NCBI GenBank assembly: GCA_030747575.1
Contig: JASLKI010000100.1
Coordinates: 1-27,368, forward strand
Direction: 5' to 3'
Length of the DNA stretch: 27,368 nucleotides
Origin: Verrucomicrobiota bacterium
GTDB lineage: Bacteria; Verrucomicrobiota; Verrucomicrobiia; Limisphaerales; UBA1096
The notes below the pieces were generated by a model, which was not told the DNA's origin, searched no databases, and saw only the letters and a program-made list of their open reading frames with translations. The position numbers and the translations under genes are program-made. This document shows positions 1 to 6,708 of the stretch, one piece after another; position 1 is the first letter of the stretch, and each line of letters opens with the position of its first letter.

Positions 1-564
1 CGTCGGTGCGGCGACCGAACCGTCGGCCTTGGAGTACACCGTCTGGTAACGCTCGCGATCGGCGAGTGTGTCGATCGACGTGCGCTCGATGTACGGCGGC
101 AATGGCGTCTCGCCGATGGCCTGCAGGAGTGCGTGCACGTCCGGCGACTCAGGGAGGCGCAGCAGATATTTGCCGGTATCGTTCTTGTCGATCGACTCGA
201 CCCAGTGCGGAGTGGGGTAGCCGTCGAGGTCGTGCAACTGGATGCGTGTCCCGTTGTGAATACGTTTGCCGGGACGCAGCATGCACCACCATTCGCCGGG
301 GGCGCGTTCCTCGGTGAGCAGGATTTCCACCCGCGCGCCGTCGCCTTCCTTTTGGCCGCGCACGCGCGCCGGGATGACACGCGAGTTGTTCACCACCAAA
401 ACGTCGCCCGAGCGGAGCAGTGCTTCCAAGTCGACAAATTGCCTATGCGCGATGGTTGCGGTGGAGCGATCCAGGGTAAGCAGTCGCGAGGCGTCCCGTT
501 GCTTGATGGGATGCTGGGCAATAAGTTCCTGAGGTAGAGGGTAGTCGAAATCGGCCGTTCGCAC
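1..564 (-). CDS. queA: QueA, tRNA preQ1 ribosyltransferase-isomerase (partial, N-terminal 188 residues)
   Basis: QueA transfers the ribosyl part of S-adenosylmethionine to preQ1 in tRNA, forming epoxyqueuosine in the queuosine pathway. Reading the minus strand from GTG at 564 gives MRTADFDYPLPQELIAQHP, the typical QueA N-terminus. It continues through RDASRLLTLDR, LRSGDVLVVNNSRVIPARV, and APGEWWCMLRPGKR to ETPLPPYIER and RYQTVYSKADGSVAAPT, all recognisable QueA blocks. The frame is open to base 1, so the C-terminal half lies outside the window. The start is GTG because the nearby ATG at 572 is in another frame; no clear Shine-Dalgarno is visible. It is divergent from the dcw operon. tgt, which acts earlier in the same pathway, lies at the other end of the window. 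Confidence 0.93.
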   Translation of the reverse strand, partial: MRTADFDYPLPQELIAQHPIKQRDASRLLTLDRSTATIAHRQFVDLEALLRSGDVLVVNNSRVIPARVRGQKEGDGARVEILLTEERAPGEWWCMLRPGKRIHNGTRIQLHDLDGYPTPHWVESIDKNDTGKYLLRLPESPDVHALLQAIGETPLPPYIERTSIDTLADRERYQTVYSKADGSVAAPT

Positions 565-727
565 GGCGGCATCTCTAGCCGGTTTCGAGAGCGAGCGCGA
601 TTCTTTGATGGCGACGGTTAAGTGAGCAGCGAGGGGCGAGCAGTGAACAGCTGCTGAATTACGTTATCGTTATCTAATATTCAAAATATGCCCAAACGGA
701 GGGATAGGAGGGGTGAATCAAAAAAAA

Positions 728-780
728 GTTAAACTTTTTTCAAAAAATTGGTTGACGCCTCGGGGTGAAAACGGTAGAGA
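728..780 (+). promoter_or_regulatory. Predicted sigma70-type promoter of the dcw operon with UP-like A-tract
   Basis: A TTGACG -35 element at 752-757 is followed by 17 bases and TAGAGA at 775-780 as a weak -10 element. Directly upstream, 728-750 is a run of A and T tracts (AAACTTTTTTCAAAAAATTG) that resembles the UP-element consensus at the right distance from -35. Transcription would start near 787 and give a short leader before mraZ. The A/T stretch 722-740 is also an exact inverted repeat around base 731. The -10 element matches the consensus poorly, so the promoter is a prediction from sequence only. Confidence 0.5.
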
Positions 781-816
781 AAGGGAAACTTTGGGTCGCA
801 TAGGACCAAATTGGTG
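762..816 (+). promoter_or_regulatory. Phased GG repeats, candidate MraZ boxes
   Basis: Pentamers beginning every ten bases share a GG at positions 2-3: GGGGT (762), CGGTA (772), AGGGA (782), TGGGT (792), AGGAC (802) and TGGTG (812). MraZ is known to bind direct repeats of TGGGN separated by five bases, which is a ten-base period, in the promoter of its own operon. The two central copies (782 and 792) fit best and the outer ones are degenerate. They lie between the predicted -35 and the start of mraZ, as expected for autoregulation. Function is inferred. Confidence 0.5.
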
Positions 817-831
817 TCCGAGCAACCTGTT

Positions 832-1296
832 ATGTCAGCAACCCAGGACCAATCAACGACCGTTTTTTCCGGTCGATTCCGGCACGGAATCGATGGGAGC
901 AGGCGTCTCATGGTCCCTTCCAAGTGGCGGCCGAAGTCTGGCAAAACGGAGTTATCTGTCCTCCCGTGGCCGCTGGGGGATCAGCAGTTTCTTTTGGTGT
1001 TGCCTCCCGCCCGCTGGAATCTGCTGCTGGAGAGGTTGAACGAGATGTCGCTTTCCAATGACGAGGCAGCGGTGGTGGAGCGGGTCATCGGGGGGAGCTC
1101 GGCCCACCTGACACTGGACAAGGCGGGCCGGCTGTGTCTGCCGGAGGAGCTGGCTGCCGTGGCCGGGCTGCGGAAGGAGGCCATGTTTGTTGGCCGGTTG
1201 AACAAGTTCGAAATCTGGGAGCCGGGTCGATTCAACAAAGACAACAAGGGCAACGAAGCGGTCGCAGCTGAGGCCATCAAGAATTTAAATCTATGA
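832..1296 (+). CDS. mraZ: MraZ, dcw operon transcriptional regulator
   Basis: MraZ is a DNA-binding protein with two AbrB-like swapped-hairpin repeats, and it usually sits first in the dcw cluster and controls it. Repeat 1 is FSGRFRHGIDGSRRLMVPSKWR, with the family pattern F-G-x-x-x-H-x-I-D then GR and a basic end. Repeat 2 is seen in LTLDKAGRLCLPEELAAVAGL, followed by the typical FVGRLNKFEIWEP. The ATG at 832 gives 154 residues. GTG at 814 and TTG at 811 are in frame, and GTG 814 has an AGGA eight bases upstream, so the true start may be earlier. The stop overlaps the next start by four bases (ATGA). Candidate MraZ boxes lie immediately upstream. Confidence 0.92.
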   Translation: MSATQDQSTTVFSGRFRHGIDGSRRLMVPSKWRPKSGKTELSVLPWPLGDQQFLLVLPPARWNLLLERLNEMSLSNDEAAVVERVIGGSSAHLTLDKAGRLCLPEELAAVAGLRKEAMFVGRLNKFEIWEPGRFNKDNKGNEAVAAEAIKNLNL

Positions 1297-2066
1297 ACCT
1301 GATGCAATATCTGTCGGTTGGTGGAACCCTCGAGGGGCCAAGGGAAAAGTTTCTCTCTCGCAGGATTGGAAACAGTCAGGAAGGCTTCACCGGCGAGGGA
1401 GGCGGTGAGCTTGCCCATCCGGAGCCGGTGGCGTTGATGCAGCCCACAGCGGAGGAGTCTGGTCACGGAGAGTCTGGTCAGGGAGAGTTTGGTTTTTTTG
1501 AGCCGCTGGTCATCGAGCCAAAAACGTCCGGACCGGGAAACCACCTGGAACTTGGACAAGCAGAGGTCAAGCCGCGGACGCGGGATCAGGTGGAGGTGTA
1601 CAGCCGCATCAGCCCGACGCGGGTGCGGGTGGTTCGAAACGACTTGGAGGGATCGGACCTGGCGGTTCGCGCCGGCGAATGCGTGAGCGAGTTCCGCCCG
1701 AGCCTCATCGCCGAGGAACCCATGAGGAGCTCGTGGGCCGAGCGCATGCGCGGCCGGTTTGAGTCGCTGAACCAAGTCTTGCGGTTTGTGTCGCGTCGAT
1801 CGCGGCGTTGGTTGCTCGCGTTCAAGTCATTTTGGCCGGCCGGCATCATGGCGGGGGCATCCGTTGGCGCGCTGGAAGCCGCCTCCAAAAAAGTCGCTGA
1901 AGCTGAGGCAGCGCAAACGAACGCCACCGAGTTGGACGAAGCGATCGAGATGGCCAAGGACTATAAGACAGACGTGTACGTGGATGGCAGGGTGGCATGG
2001 AGCTACAAGGAATATGCCTCGCGGATGGAGACGATTGAGCCTCACGAAAAAGCCGATGACTTGTGA
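1293..2066 (+). CDS. Unknown protein between mraZ and rsmH
   Basis: I do not recognise this 257-residue product. It overlaps mraZ by ATGA at its start and rsmH by GTGA at its end, so it is firmly embedded in the operon. Residues 1 to about 95 are Gly/Glu-rich and look unstructured, with a three-unit repeat (ESGHG, ESGQG, EFGFF). Residues 100-140 (VEVYSRISPTRVRVVRNDLEG) may form beta strands. Residues 165-195 are basic (RRSRRWLLAFKSFWPAG), then comes a weakly hydrophobic stretch (AGIMAGASVGAL) that could be membrane-associated. An Ala/Glu-rich probable helix follows, and the tail is acidic. Canonical dcw operons have no gene here. Function unknown; a clade-specific division or envelope factor is possible. 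Confidence 0.75.
   Translation: MNLMQYLSVGGTLEGPREKFLSRRIGNSQEGFTGEGGGELAHPEPVALMQPTAEESGHGESGQGEFGFFEPLVIEPKTSGPGNHLELGQAEVKPRTRDQVEVYSRISPTRVRVVRNDLEGSDLAVRAGECVSEFRPSLIAEEPMRSSWAERMRGRFESLNQVLRFVSRRSRRWLLAFKSFWPAGIMAGASVGALEAASKKVAEAEAAQTNATELDEAIEMAKDYKTDVYVDGRVAWSYKEYASRMETIEPHEKADDL
1455..1499 (+). repeat. Three 15-base tandem units in the unknown gene
   Basis: Units GAGTCTGGTCACGGA (1455), GAGTCTGGTCAGGGA (1470) and a diverged GAGTTTGGTTTTTTT (1485) follow one another in frame and encode ESGHG, ESGQG and EFGFF. The first two differ at one base, which suggests a recent duplication by slippage within a disordered segment. Confidence 0.7.
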
Positions 2067-2992
2067 CCGAATTCATCCACGAACCGGTTTTGCTGGAGGA
2101 AGTGCTCTTGGCACTTCAACCGGTGGCGGGTCGGTTGTATGTGGATGGCACGGTCGGCGGCGGCGGACATGCGGAGGCGATCCTCGAGGCGAGCGGCCCG
2201 GATGGGCGACTGGTGGGGTTCGACCGCGACGATTGGGCGCTGGCCGCCGCGGCCAGGCGCTTGAAACCGTTTGGCGACCGGTTGGAGTTGCACCGGGAGC
2301 CGTTTGCCGGCTTGGCCAAGCGCTTGGCCAAGGCGAGTTGCGATGGAGTGCTCCTGGATCTCGGGGTGAGCTCGCCGCAGCTCGACGAGGCGGAGCGCGG
2401 TTTCAGCTTTCAGGTCGAGGGGCCGCTGGACATGCGGATGGACCGGCGGCAGCCGGTGAGCGCCGCGCAACTGGTGAACGAGCTCGAGGCCGGGGAGCTG
2501 GCGACGATTTTTTGGGAACTGGGCGGAGAGCGCCGGTCGCGGCGTATTGCCCGGGCGATTGTTGAGCAACGCGACATGCAGCGAATCGAGACAACCATGC
2601 AATTGGCCGACACGGTAGAGCGGGTCTGCCCCCGGCGGGGCGCGCGGACGCATCCGGCGACCGGCGTGTTTCAGGCACTGCGCATGGCTGTGAACGACGA
2701 ACTTGGCCAGGTGCAGACCGGGCTGGACGCCGCCTGGTCGGTGCTCAAGCCGGGCGGCTGCCTCGCGGTCATCACTTTTCACTCTGGGGAGGACCGGCTT
2801 GTGAAACAGTTCAGCCGCCGTTTGGCCAAGCCGTACACGGTGCGCGGCGATGTCGACGTGCCGGAGCTGCGCGAACCGCGCGAGCCGTTGGCTCGGGAGC
2901 TCAGCCGCAAGGCGATCAAGCCAAGCGATGCCGAGGTGGGGCGGAACCCGCGAAGTCGCAGCGCCCAGATGCGGGCGATGGAAAAATTGTAA
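2063..2992 (+). CDS. rsmH: RsmH (MraW), 16S rRNA m4C1402 N4-methyltransferase
   Basis: RsmH methylates N4 of C1402 in the 16S rRNA decoding centre using S-adenosylmethionine. The 309-residue protein has the expected length. The N-terminal HEPVLLEEVLLALQP is diagnostic, followed by the SAM motif DGTVGGGGHAEAIL, GFDRDDWAL, DGVLLDLGVSSPQLDEAERGFSF, GPLDMRMD, then HPATGVFQALRMAVNDEL and AVITFHSGEDRLVKQF near the C-terminus. The start is GTG at 2063, overlapping the previous stop. Three copies of the TTGGCCAA palindrome lie inside the gene. Two are side by side at 2311-2332, where they encode GLAKRLAKA in the segment before the catalytic loop; one is at 2822. Confidence 0.96.
   Translation: MTEFIHEPVLLEEVLLALQPVAGRLYVDGTVGGGGHAEAILEASGPDGRLVGFDRDDWALAAAARRLKPFGDRLELHREPFAGLAKRLAKASCDGVLLDLGVSSPQLDEAERGFSFQVEGPLDMRMDRRQPVSAAQLVNELEAGELATIFWELGGERRSRRIARAIVEQRDMQRIETTMQLADTVERVCPRRGARTHPATGVFQALRMAVNDELGQVQTGLDAAWSVLKPGGCLAVITFHSGEDRLVKQFSRRLAKPYTVRGDVDVPELREPREPLARELSRKAIKPSDAEVGRNPRSRSAQMRAMEKL
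2311..2332. repeat. Tandem CTTGGCCAAG pair forming a 22-base palindrome
   Basis: Two exact CTTGGCCAAG copies at 2311-2320 and 2323-2332 are joined by CG. The whole 22 bases is a perfect palindrome with AGCGCT at its centre. Nineteen of these bases recur at 19529-19547 outside any gene. Here it lies within rsmH and is read as LAKRLAK. Confidence 0.85.
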
Positions 2993-2998
2993 ATCGTC

Positions 2999-3423
2999 AT
3001 GCCGCGCAACCGGAAAAAACAGGACTCCGCGCTGAGTGTTGGTTCGTGGATCAAGGCCGCGTTGTTTTGCCTGCTGCTCGGCGGCACGGCGATGGGGTAC
3101 GTGTGGCAGAAGTCACAGATCCACCAACTCGGCAGCGAGGTTCGCAAGAAGGAAGTGCGGCTGGAGATGCTCGAGAGCGATAATGAACGCTGGCAGCAAC
3201 TTCGTGCCGAGATGCGCTCGACACAGAAACTTTACGAACGAGTCCGCAAACTGGGGCTGGGGCTGACGATGCCGCAGCCGGAGCAGGTGTTGCGACTCTC
3301 AGATCTTCCGCTGGACGCCAAGGAGCAAAAGCAAAGTGAACCGGGGGAATACCGCACGGTAAAAAACACGCCGCGTCGGGGACGGCCTTATCAGAGATGC
3401 AAAATAATCTGTTTACAAACTGA
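2999..3423 (+). CDS. ftsL: FtsL-like divisome protein (needs -1 shift to end separately)
   Basis: FtsL is a small single-pass protein that works with FtsB, FtsQ, FtsW and FtsI at the septum. Residues 1-19 are basic, residues 20-36 (AALFCLLLGGTAMGYVW) form a membrane helix, and residues 38-80 form a charged coiled coil, followed by LGLTMPQPEQVLRLSDLP. Size and position between rsmH and ftsI fit FtsL. As written, the reading frame has no stop and runs into ftsI up to 5311. A -1 shift at A AAA AAC (3361-3367) gives a short tail (HAASGTALSEMQNNLFTN) that ends at TGA 3421-3423, one base before the ftsI ATG. The first codons of that tail end mostly in G or C like the neighbouring genes; the zero-frame reading does not. 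Confidence 0.7.
3361..3367 (+). other. In-frame A AAA AAC slippery heptamer at the ftsL/ftsI junction
   Basis: The zero-frame codons GTA AAA AAC place the heptamer A AAA AAC in the correct phase for -1 slippage. The -1 frame then reads 18 codons and stops at 3421-3423. Equally, one additional A in this six-A run would make ftsL and ftsI ordinary separate genes. The sequence alone cannot tell a programmed frameshift from a homopolymer error or a true fusion. Confidence 0.5.
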
Positions 3424-3424
3424 C

Positions 3425-5311
3425 ATGGCGACGACAGGAGCCAACACTCACCGGGGCAGGGTGATGATACTGGTCTCACTCATAACGGTCGGTTATGTGG
3501 GACTTGGGGTGAGGTTGGTGGATATACAGGTGCTCCAGCACGACAAGCACGCCGCGCACGCGCTCGACAACACTCGCCGCAAGGTGATTCATGCCTCGAG
3601 GCGCGGCGACATTCTGGACATCCGCGGCACGGTGCTGGCGACGAGCCGCATTGCCAAGACGGTGTGCGCCGATCCGTCGCTGGTTGGCTCTCACCAACGC
3701 CTCGTGGCCCGGGCGATCGCGCCGTTTCTTGGCAGGGACGCCGCCGGCTTGGCCAAGCGCATGCAGCGCCGCGTGTACACCGACGCGCAGGGACGCCAGC
3801 GGGAGGATAAGCACGTCGTGCTTGGGCGCAAGGTGCTACTCGAGGATTGGCAGGGCATCACCAACGCGCTGGCGCAAATCGAGTTTGATGTCGACGTGAA
3901 ATCGCTGCCCCGCAAGGAGCGGCTGAAATATTACAACGTCAGGCGCTCTGTATTTTGTGAGCGGGTCGATTCACAGTTGCGGGTTTATCCCAGCGGCAAT
4001 CTCGCTGCCCATGTGATGGGGTTTGTCGGTGTACGGGATCCAAAAGACTCGAGCGTGCCGGTGATCGGACTCGAGGGTAAACACGGCATTGAGATGATGC
4101 TTGATTCGGAACTTGAGGGCGTGCGCGGCTGGCGCGAGACCGAGACCGATAGAAGTCGTCGCGAGGTTGTGGCCTTTCGCGAGCACAATGTGAAGCCGCG
4201 AGACGGGATGAACGTGGTGCTGACGCTCGACGCCAACATCCAGTACATCACCGAGAAGGCGCTCGAGGCGCTATGTGCAAAGCACACTCCGGCGAGCGCC
4301 TGCGTCGTGGTGGTGAACCCGCGAACCGGCGCCATTCTCGCGCTGGCCAACCGGCCGACATACAATCCCAACAAGCCCGGAGGCTCCAATGATGCCAACC
4401 GCCGAAACCGGGTGATCGCCGATGTATTCGAGCCGGGCTCGACCTTCAAGATCGTGGCGGTATCTGGCGCGCTCAACGAGCATGTTGTGAGGCTGAATGA
4501 CCGGGTCCATTGCGAGAACGGCCGCTTTTATTTCGCCGGCAAGGTGCTGCGAGACCATCACGCGTACGGCTCGTTGTCCGTGCGGGAGATCATCACCAAG
4601 TCATCCAACATCGGCACAGCCAAGGTGGCGATGAAGCTGGGGGCGCCGCGGCTGCACAAATACATTTCCGAGTTGGGCTTTGGCCAGCGCAGCGGGGTGT
4701 CGTTGCCGGGGGAAGTGCGCGGCATCCTTCATCCGGTCAGGGACTGGAGCAAGTTGTCGATCTCCCGGATTCCGATGGGGCACGAGATCGCGGCAACGCC
4801 GCTGCAGCTCGTGATGGCGATGTCCGCGATGGCCAACGGCGGGAACCTGATGCGGCCGTTGCTGGTGGAGCGGTTGGTGGATCGCGATGGGAATGTCGTG
4901 ATGCAGTATAAACCGACCGTGGTTCGCAAGGTGATTTACGACGGGACAGCGCAGCAGATGGTGGAGACGCTGGTGACGGTGGTCTCGGTCGAGGGCACTG
5001 CACGACAGGCATGGCTTGAAAACTACACCGTCGCCGGCAAGACCGGCACGGCGCAGAAGCCGTCCAAGACACGGCGGGGCTACGAGGACGGTAAATATTT
5101 TTCCTCGTTCATCGGGTTCCTGCCGGCGGAGAATCCCCAGTTGTGCATCGGGGTTTTTGTGGACGAGCCTCACAACGGCCATTACGGCGGCGTGGTGGCG
5201 GCACCGGCGTTCAAGGTAATTGCAGAGAGATCGGCTAACTACCTTGGCATCGAGCCGTCGGTGCCGGTCAAGTCGATGTCGGAACAGAAACCCCGGGTGG
5301 TGTCGAGATGA
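3425..5311 (+). CDS. ftsI: FtsI (PBP3-like), septal peptidoglycan transpeptidase
   Basis: FtsI cross-links septal peptidoglycan together with FtsW. From ATG 3425 the product is 628 residues, normal for the family. A membrane helix covers about residues 13-30 (MILVSLITVGYVGLGVRL). The dimerisation domain starts with RRGDILDIRGTVLA. The transpeptidase motifs are STFK with Ser339, SSN from Ser393, and KTGT from Lys539. No PASTA domains are present. The same frame is open upstream to 2999, so the uncorrected ORF is a 770-residue FtsL-FtsI fusion with two membrane helices. That topology would put the catalytic domain in the cytoplasm, so I prefer an independent start here. No strong Shine-Dalgarno precedes 3425. 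The stop overlaps the murF start (ATGA). Confidence 0.9.
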   Translation: MATTGANTHRGRVMILVSLITVGYVGLGVRLVDIQVLQHDKHAAHALDNTRRKVIHASRRGDILDIRGTVLATSRIAKTVCADPSLVGSHQRLVARAIAPFLGRDAAGLAKRMQRRVYTDAQGRQREDKHVVLGRKVLLEDWQGITNALAQIEFDVDVKSLPRKERLKYYNVRRSVFCERVDSQLRVYPSGNLAAHVMGFVGVRDPKDSSVPVIGLEGKHGIEMMLDSELEGVRGWRETETDRSRREVVAFREHNVKPRDGMNVVLTLDANIQYITEKALEALCAKHTPASACVVVVNPRTGAILALANRPTYNPNKPGGSNDANRRNRVIADVFEPGSTFKIVAVSGALNEHVVRLNDRVHCENGRFYFAGKVLRDHHAYGSLSVREIITKSSNIGTAKVAMKLGAPRLHKYISELGFGQRSGVSLPGEVRGILHPVRDWSKLSISRIPMGHEIAATPLQLVMAMSAMANGGNLMRPLLVERLVDRDGNVVMQYKPTVVRKVIYDGTAQQMVETLVTVVSVEGTARQAWLENYTVAGKTGTAQKPSKTRRGYEDGKYFSSFIGFLPAENPQLCIGVFVDEPHNGHYGGVVAAPAFKVIAERSANYLGIEPSVPVKSMSEQKPRVVSR

Positions 5312-6699
5312 TGGAACCCCGGACACTAGGTTTTGTGGAGCAGAGCTGCAACGGGCTGCTAGTCGCGGGCGAGCGCTCGGCAAGTGTGCGTCACATTTGC
5401 ACCGATTCGCGCCTGGCCAAGCCGGGCGACTTGTTTGTTGCGATTCGCGGCGACCGGTTTGACGGGCACGACTACCTCAACGACGCGCTTGGCCAAGGGG
5501 CTGAGGCGGCTGTGGTCAACCGCTCCCGCCTTGCCCAGGCGGAGAGCGCCGGGCCGATGATCGAGGTGGACGAGACGCGGAGTGCCCTTGGGCAATTGGC
5601 TGCCCGTTACCGGCAGGATTTCGATTTGCCGGTAGTCGCGGTTGGCGGCTCCAACGGCAAAACCAGCACCAAGGAAATCTTGGCCACGATGCTGGGGCAG
5701 CGGCTCGAGATGCTCTCGAGCGAGGCCAGTTTCAACAACGACATCGGCGTGCCACTCACGTTGCTGCGGCTGCGCGAGGCCCATGAGGCGGCGGTGCTCG
5801 AGGTTGGCTCGAACCATCCCGGCGAGTTGGAGCCGCTGCTGCAACTCATCCGGCCGAGGTACGGTGTGTTGACGAGTATCGGGCGCGAGCATCTGGAATT
5901 TTTTGGAGACATCGAGGGCGTGATCGAGGAGGAGGGCGCGTTGGCGGAGGCGCTGCCGCCGGAGGGCTGCCTGTTCGTCAATGGAGACATCGAGGGGCTG
6001 GAGGCGATCCGCCGCCGTTGCCGCGCAACGGTCGTCACCGTCGGGGAAGGAGAGGCCTGCGACTGGCGCATCGCCGACATCAGGTCCGACGACGAGGGAA
6101 CCACTTTTAAAATAATTTCGCCGAAGGGAGATCGGAACGGAGCATACTGCGTCAACCTGCTGGGCCATCAAAATGCCCGGAACGCCGCACTCGCGATTGC
6201 GCTTGCGGCGGAACTGGGCCTGAGCCGGGAGGAACTGGACCAGGGCCTGCAGCGTTGTCGTCCGGCGTCGATGCGAATGGAGATGCAGACACTCGGCGGT
6301 GTCCGCATAATTAACGATGCCTACAACTCCAACCCCGACTCCCTTCTGGCGGCTTTGGAAACGATCGGGTCGTTTCCGGTTAAGGGAAAGCGCATTGCCG
6401 TTCTCGGCGACATGGCCGAGCTTGGCCAAGCCAGCGAGTCCGCCCACGTTGAGGCGGGCCAGCTTGCGGCCGGGCTCCACCTGAACGGCCTCATCGCCGT
6501 GGGCCGATGGGCGGACACGACGGTGCGCGCGGCACAGGAGGCCGGCTTGGCCAACGTAGCTGCGTTCGACGACGTCACCGTGGCCGGCAAGGCGCTGGCC
6601 AAAAAACTGGAATCGGGCGACGCGGTGCTCATCAAGGGCAGCCGCGCGGCGAAAATTGAGGGTATCATCGAGGTGCTTTCGGAGGCCATGAACACATAG
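5308..6699 (+). CDS. murF: MurF, UDP-MurNAc-tripeptide D-Ala-D-Ala ligase
   Basis: MurF adds D-Ala-D-Ala to the UDP-MurNAc-tripeptide in the cytoplasm with ATP. The 463-residue protein shows the N-terminal substrate-binding part (TDSRLAKPGDLFVAIRGDRFDGHDYLNDAL). The Mur-ligase P-loop GSNGKTS is at residues 114-120, followed by SFNNDIGVPLTLL, EVGSNHPGELEPL, LGHQNARNAALAIALA, and NDAYNSNPDSLLAALETI. NDAYNSNP separates MurF from the other Mur ligases. The start ATG 5308 overlaps the ftsI stop; ATG 5311 is also possible. The usual neighbour murE, which makes its substrate, is missing. Three TTGGCCAA copies (5488, 6421 and 6546) encode LGQ or LAN here. Confidence 0.95.
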   Translation: MMEPRTLGFVEQSCNGLLVAGERSASVRHICTDSRLAKPGDLFVAIRGDRFDGHDYLNDALGQGAEAAVVNRSRLAQAESAGPMIEVDETRSALGQLAARYRQDFDLPVVAVGGSNGKTSTKEILATMLGQRLEMLSSEASFNNDIGVPLTLLRLREAHEAAVLEVGSNHPGELEPLLQLIRPRYGVLTSIGREHLEFFGDIEGVIEEEGALAEALPPEGCLFVNGDIEGLEAIRRRCRATVVTVGEGEACDWRIADIRSDDEGTTFKIISPKGDRNGAYCVNLLGHQNARNAALAIALAAELGLSREELDQGLQRCRPASMRMEMQTLGGVRIINDAYNSNPDSLLAALETIGSFPVKGKRIAVLGDMAELGQASESAHVEAGQLAAGLHLNGLIAVGRWADTTVRAAQEAGLANVAAFDDVTVAGKALAKKLESGDAVLIKGSRAAKIEGIIEVLSEAMNT

Positions 6700-6708
6700 C
6701 GAGGTAGG

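Noticed and set aside
722..740. Exact inverted repeat of A and T tracts as a terminator
   Set aside because: The arms are almost only A/T with a one-base centre, and the position just upstream of -35 fits an UP-like element better.
713..1039. GTG ORF of 108 codons preceded by AGGAGGG in front of mraZ
   Set aside because: The Shine-Dalgarno abuts the GTG with no spacing, the sequence overlaps mraZ in another frame and the peptide resembles no family.
981..1775. 264-codon minus-strand ORF across mraZ and the unknown gene
   Set aside because: Low-complexity shadow translation without motifs, opposite to an operon with coupled genes.
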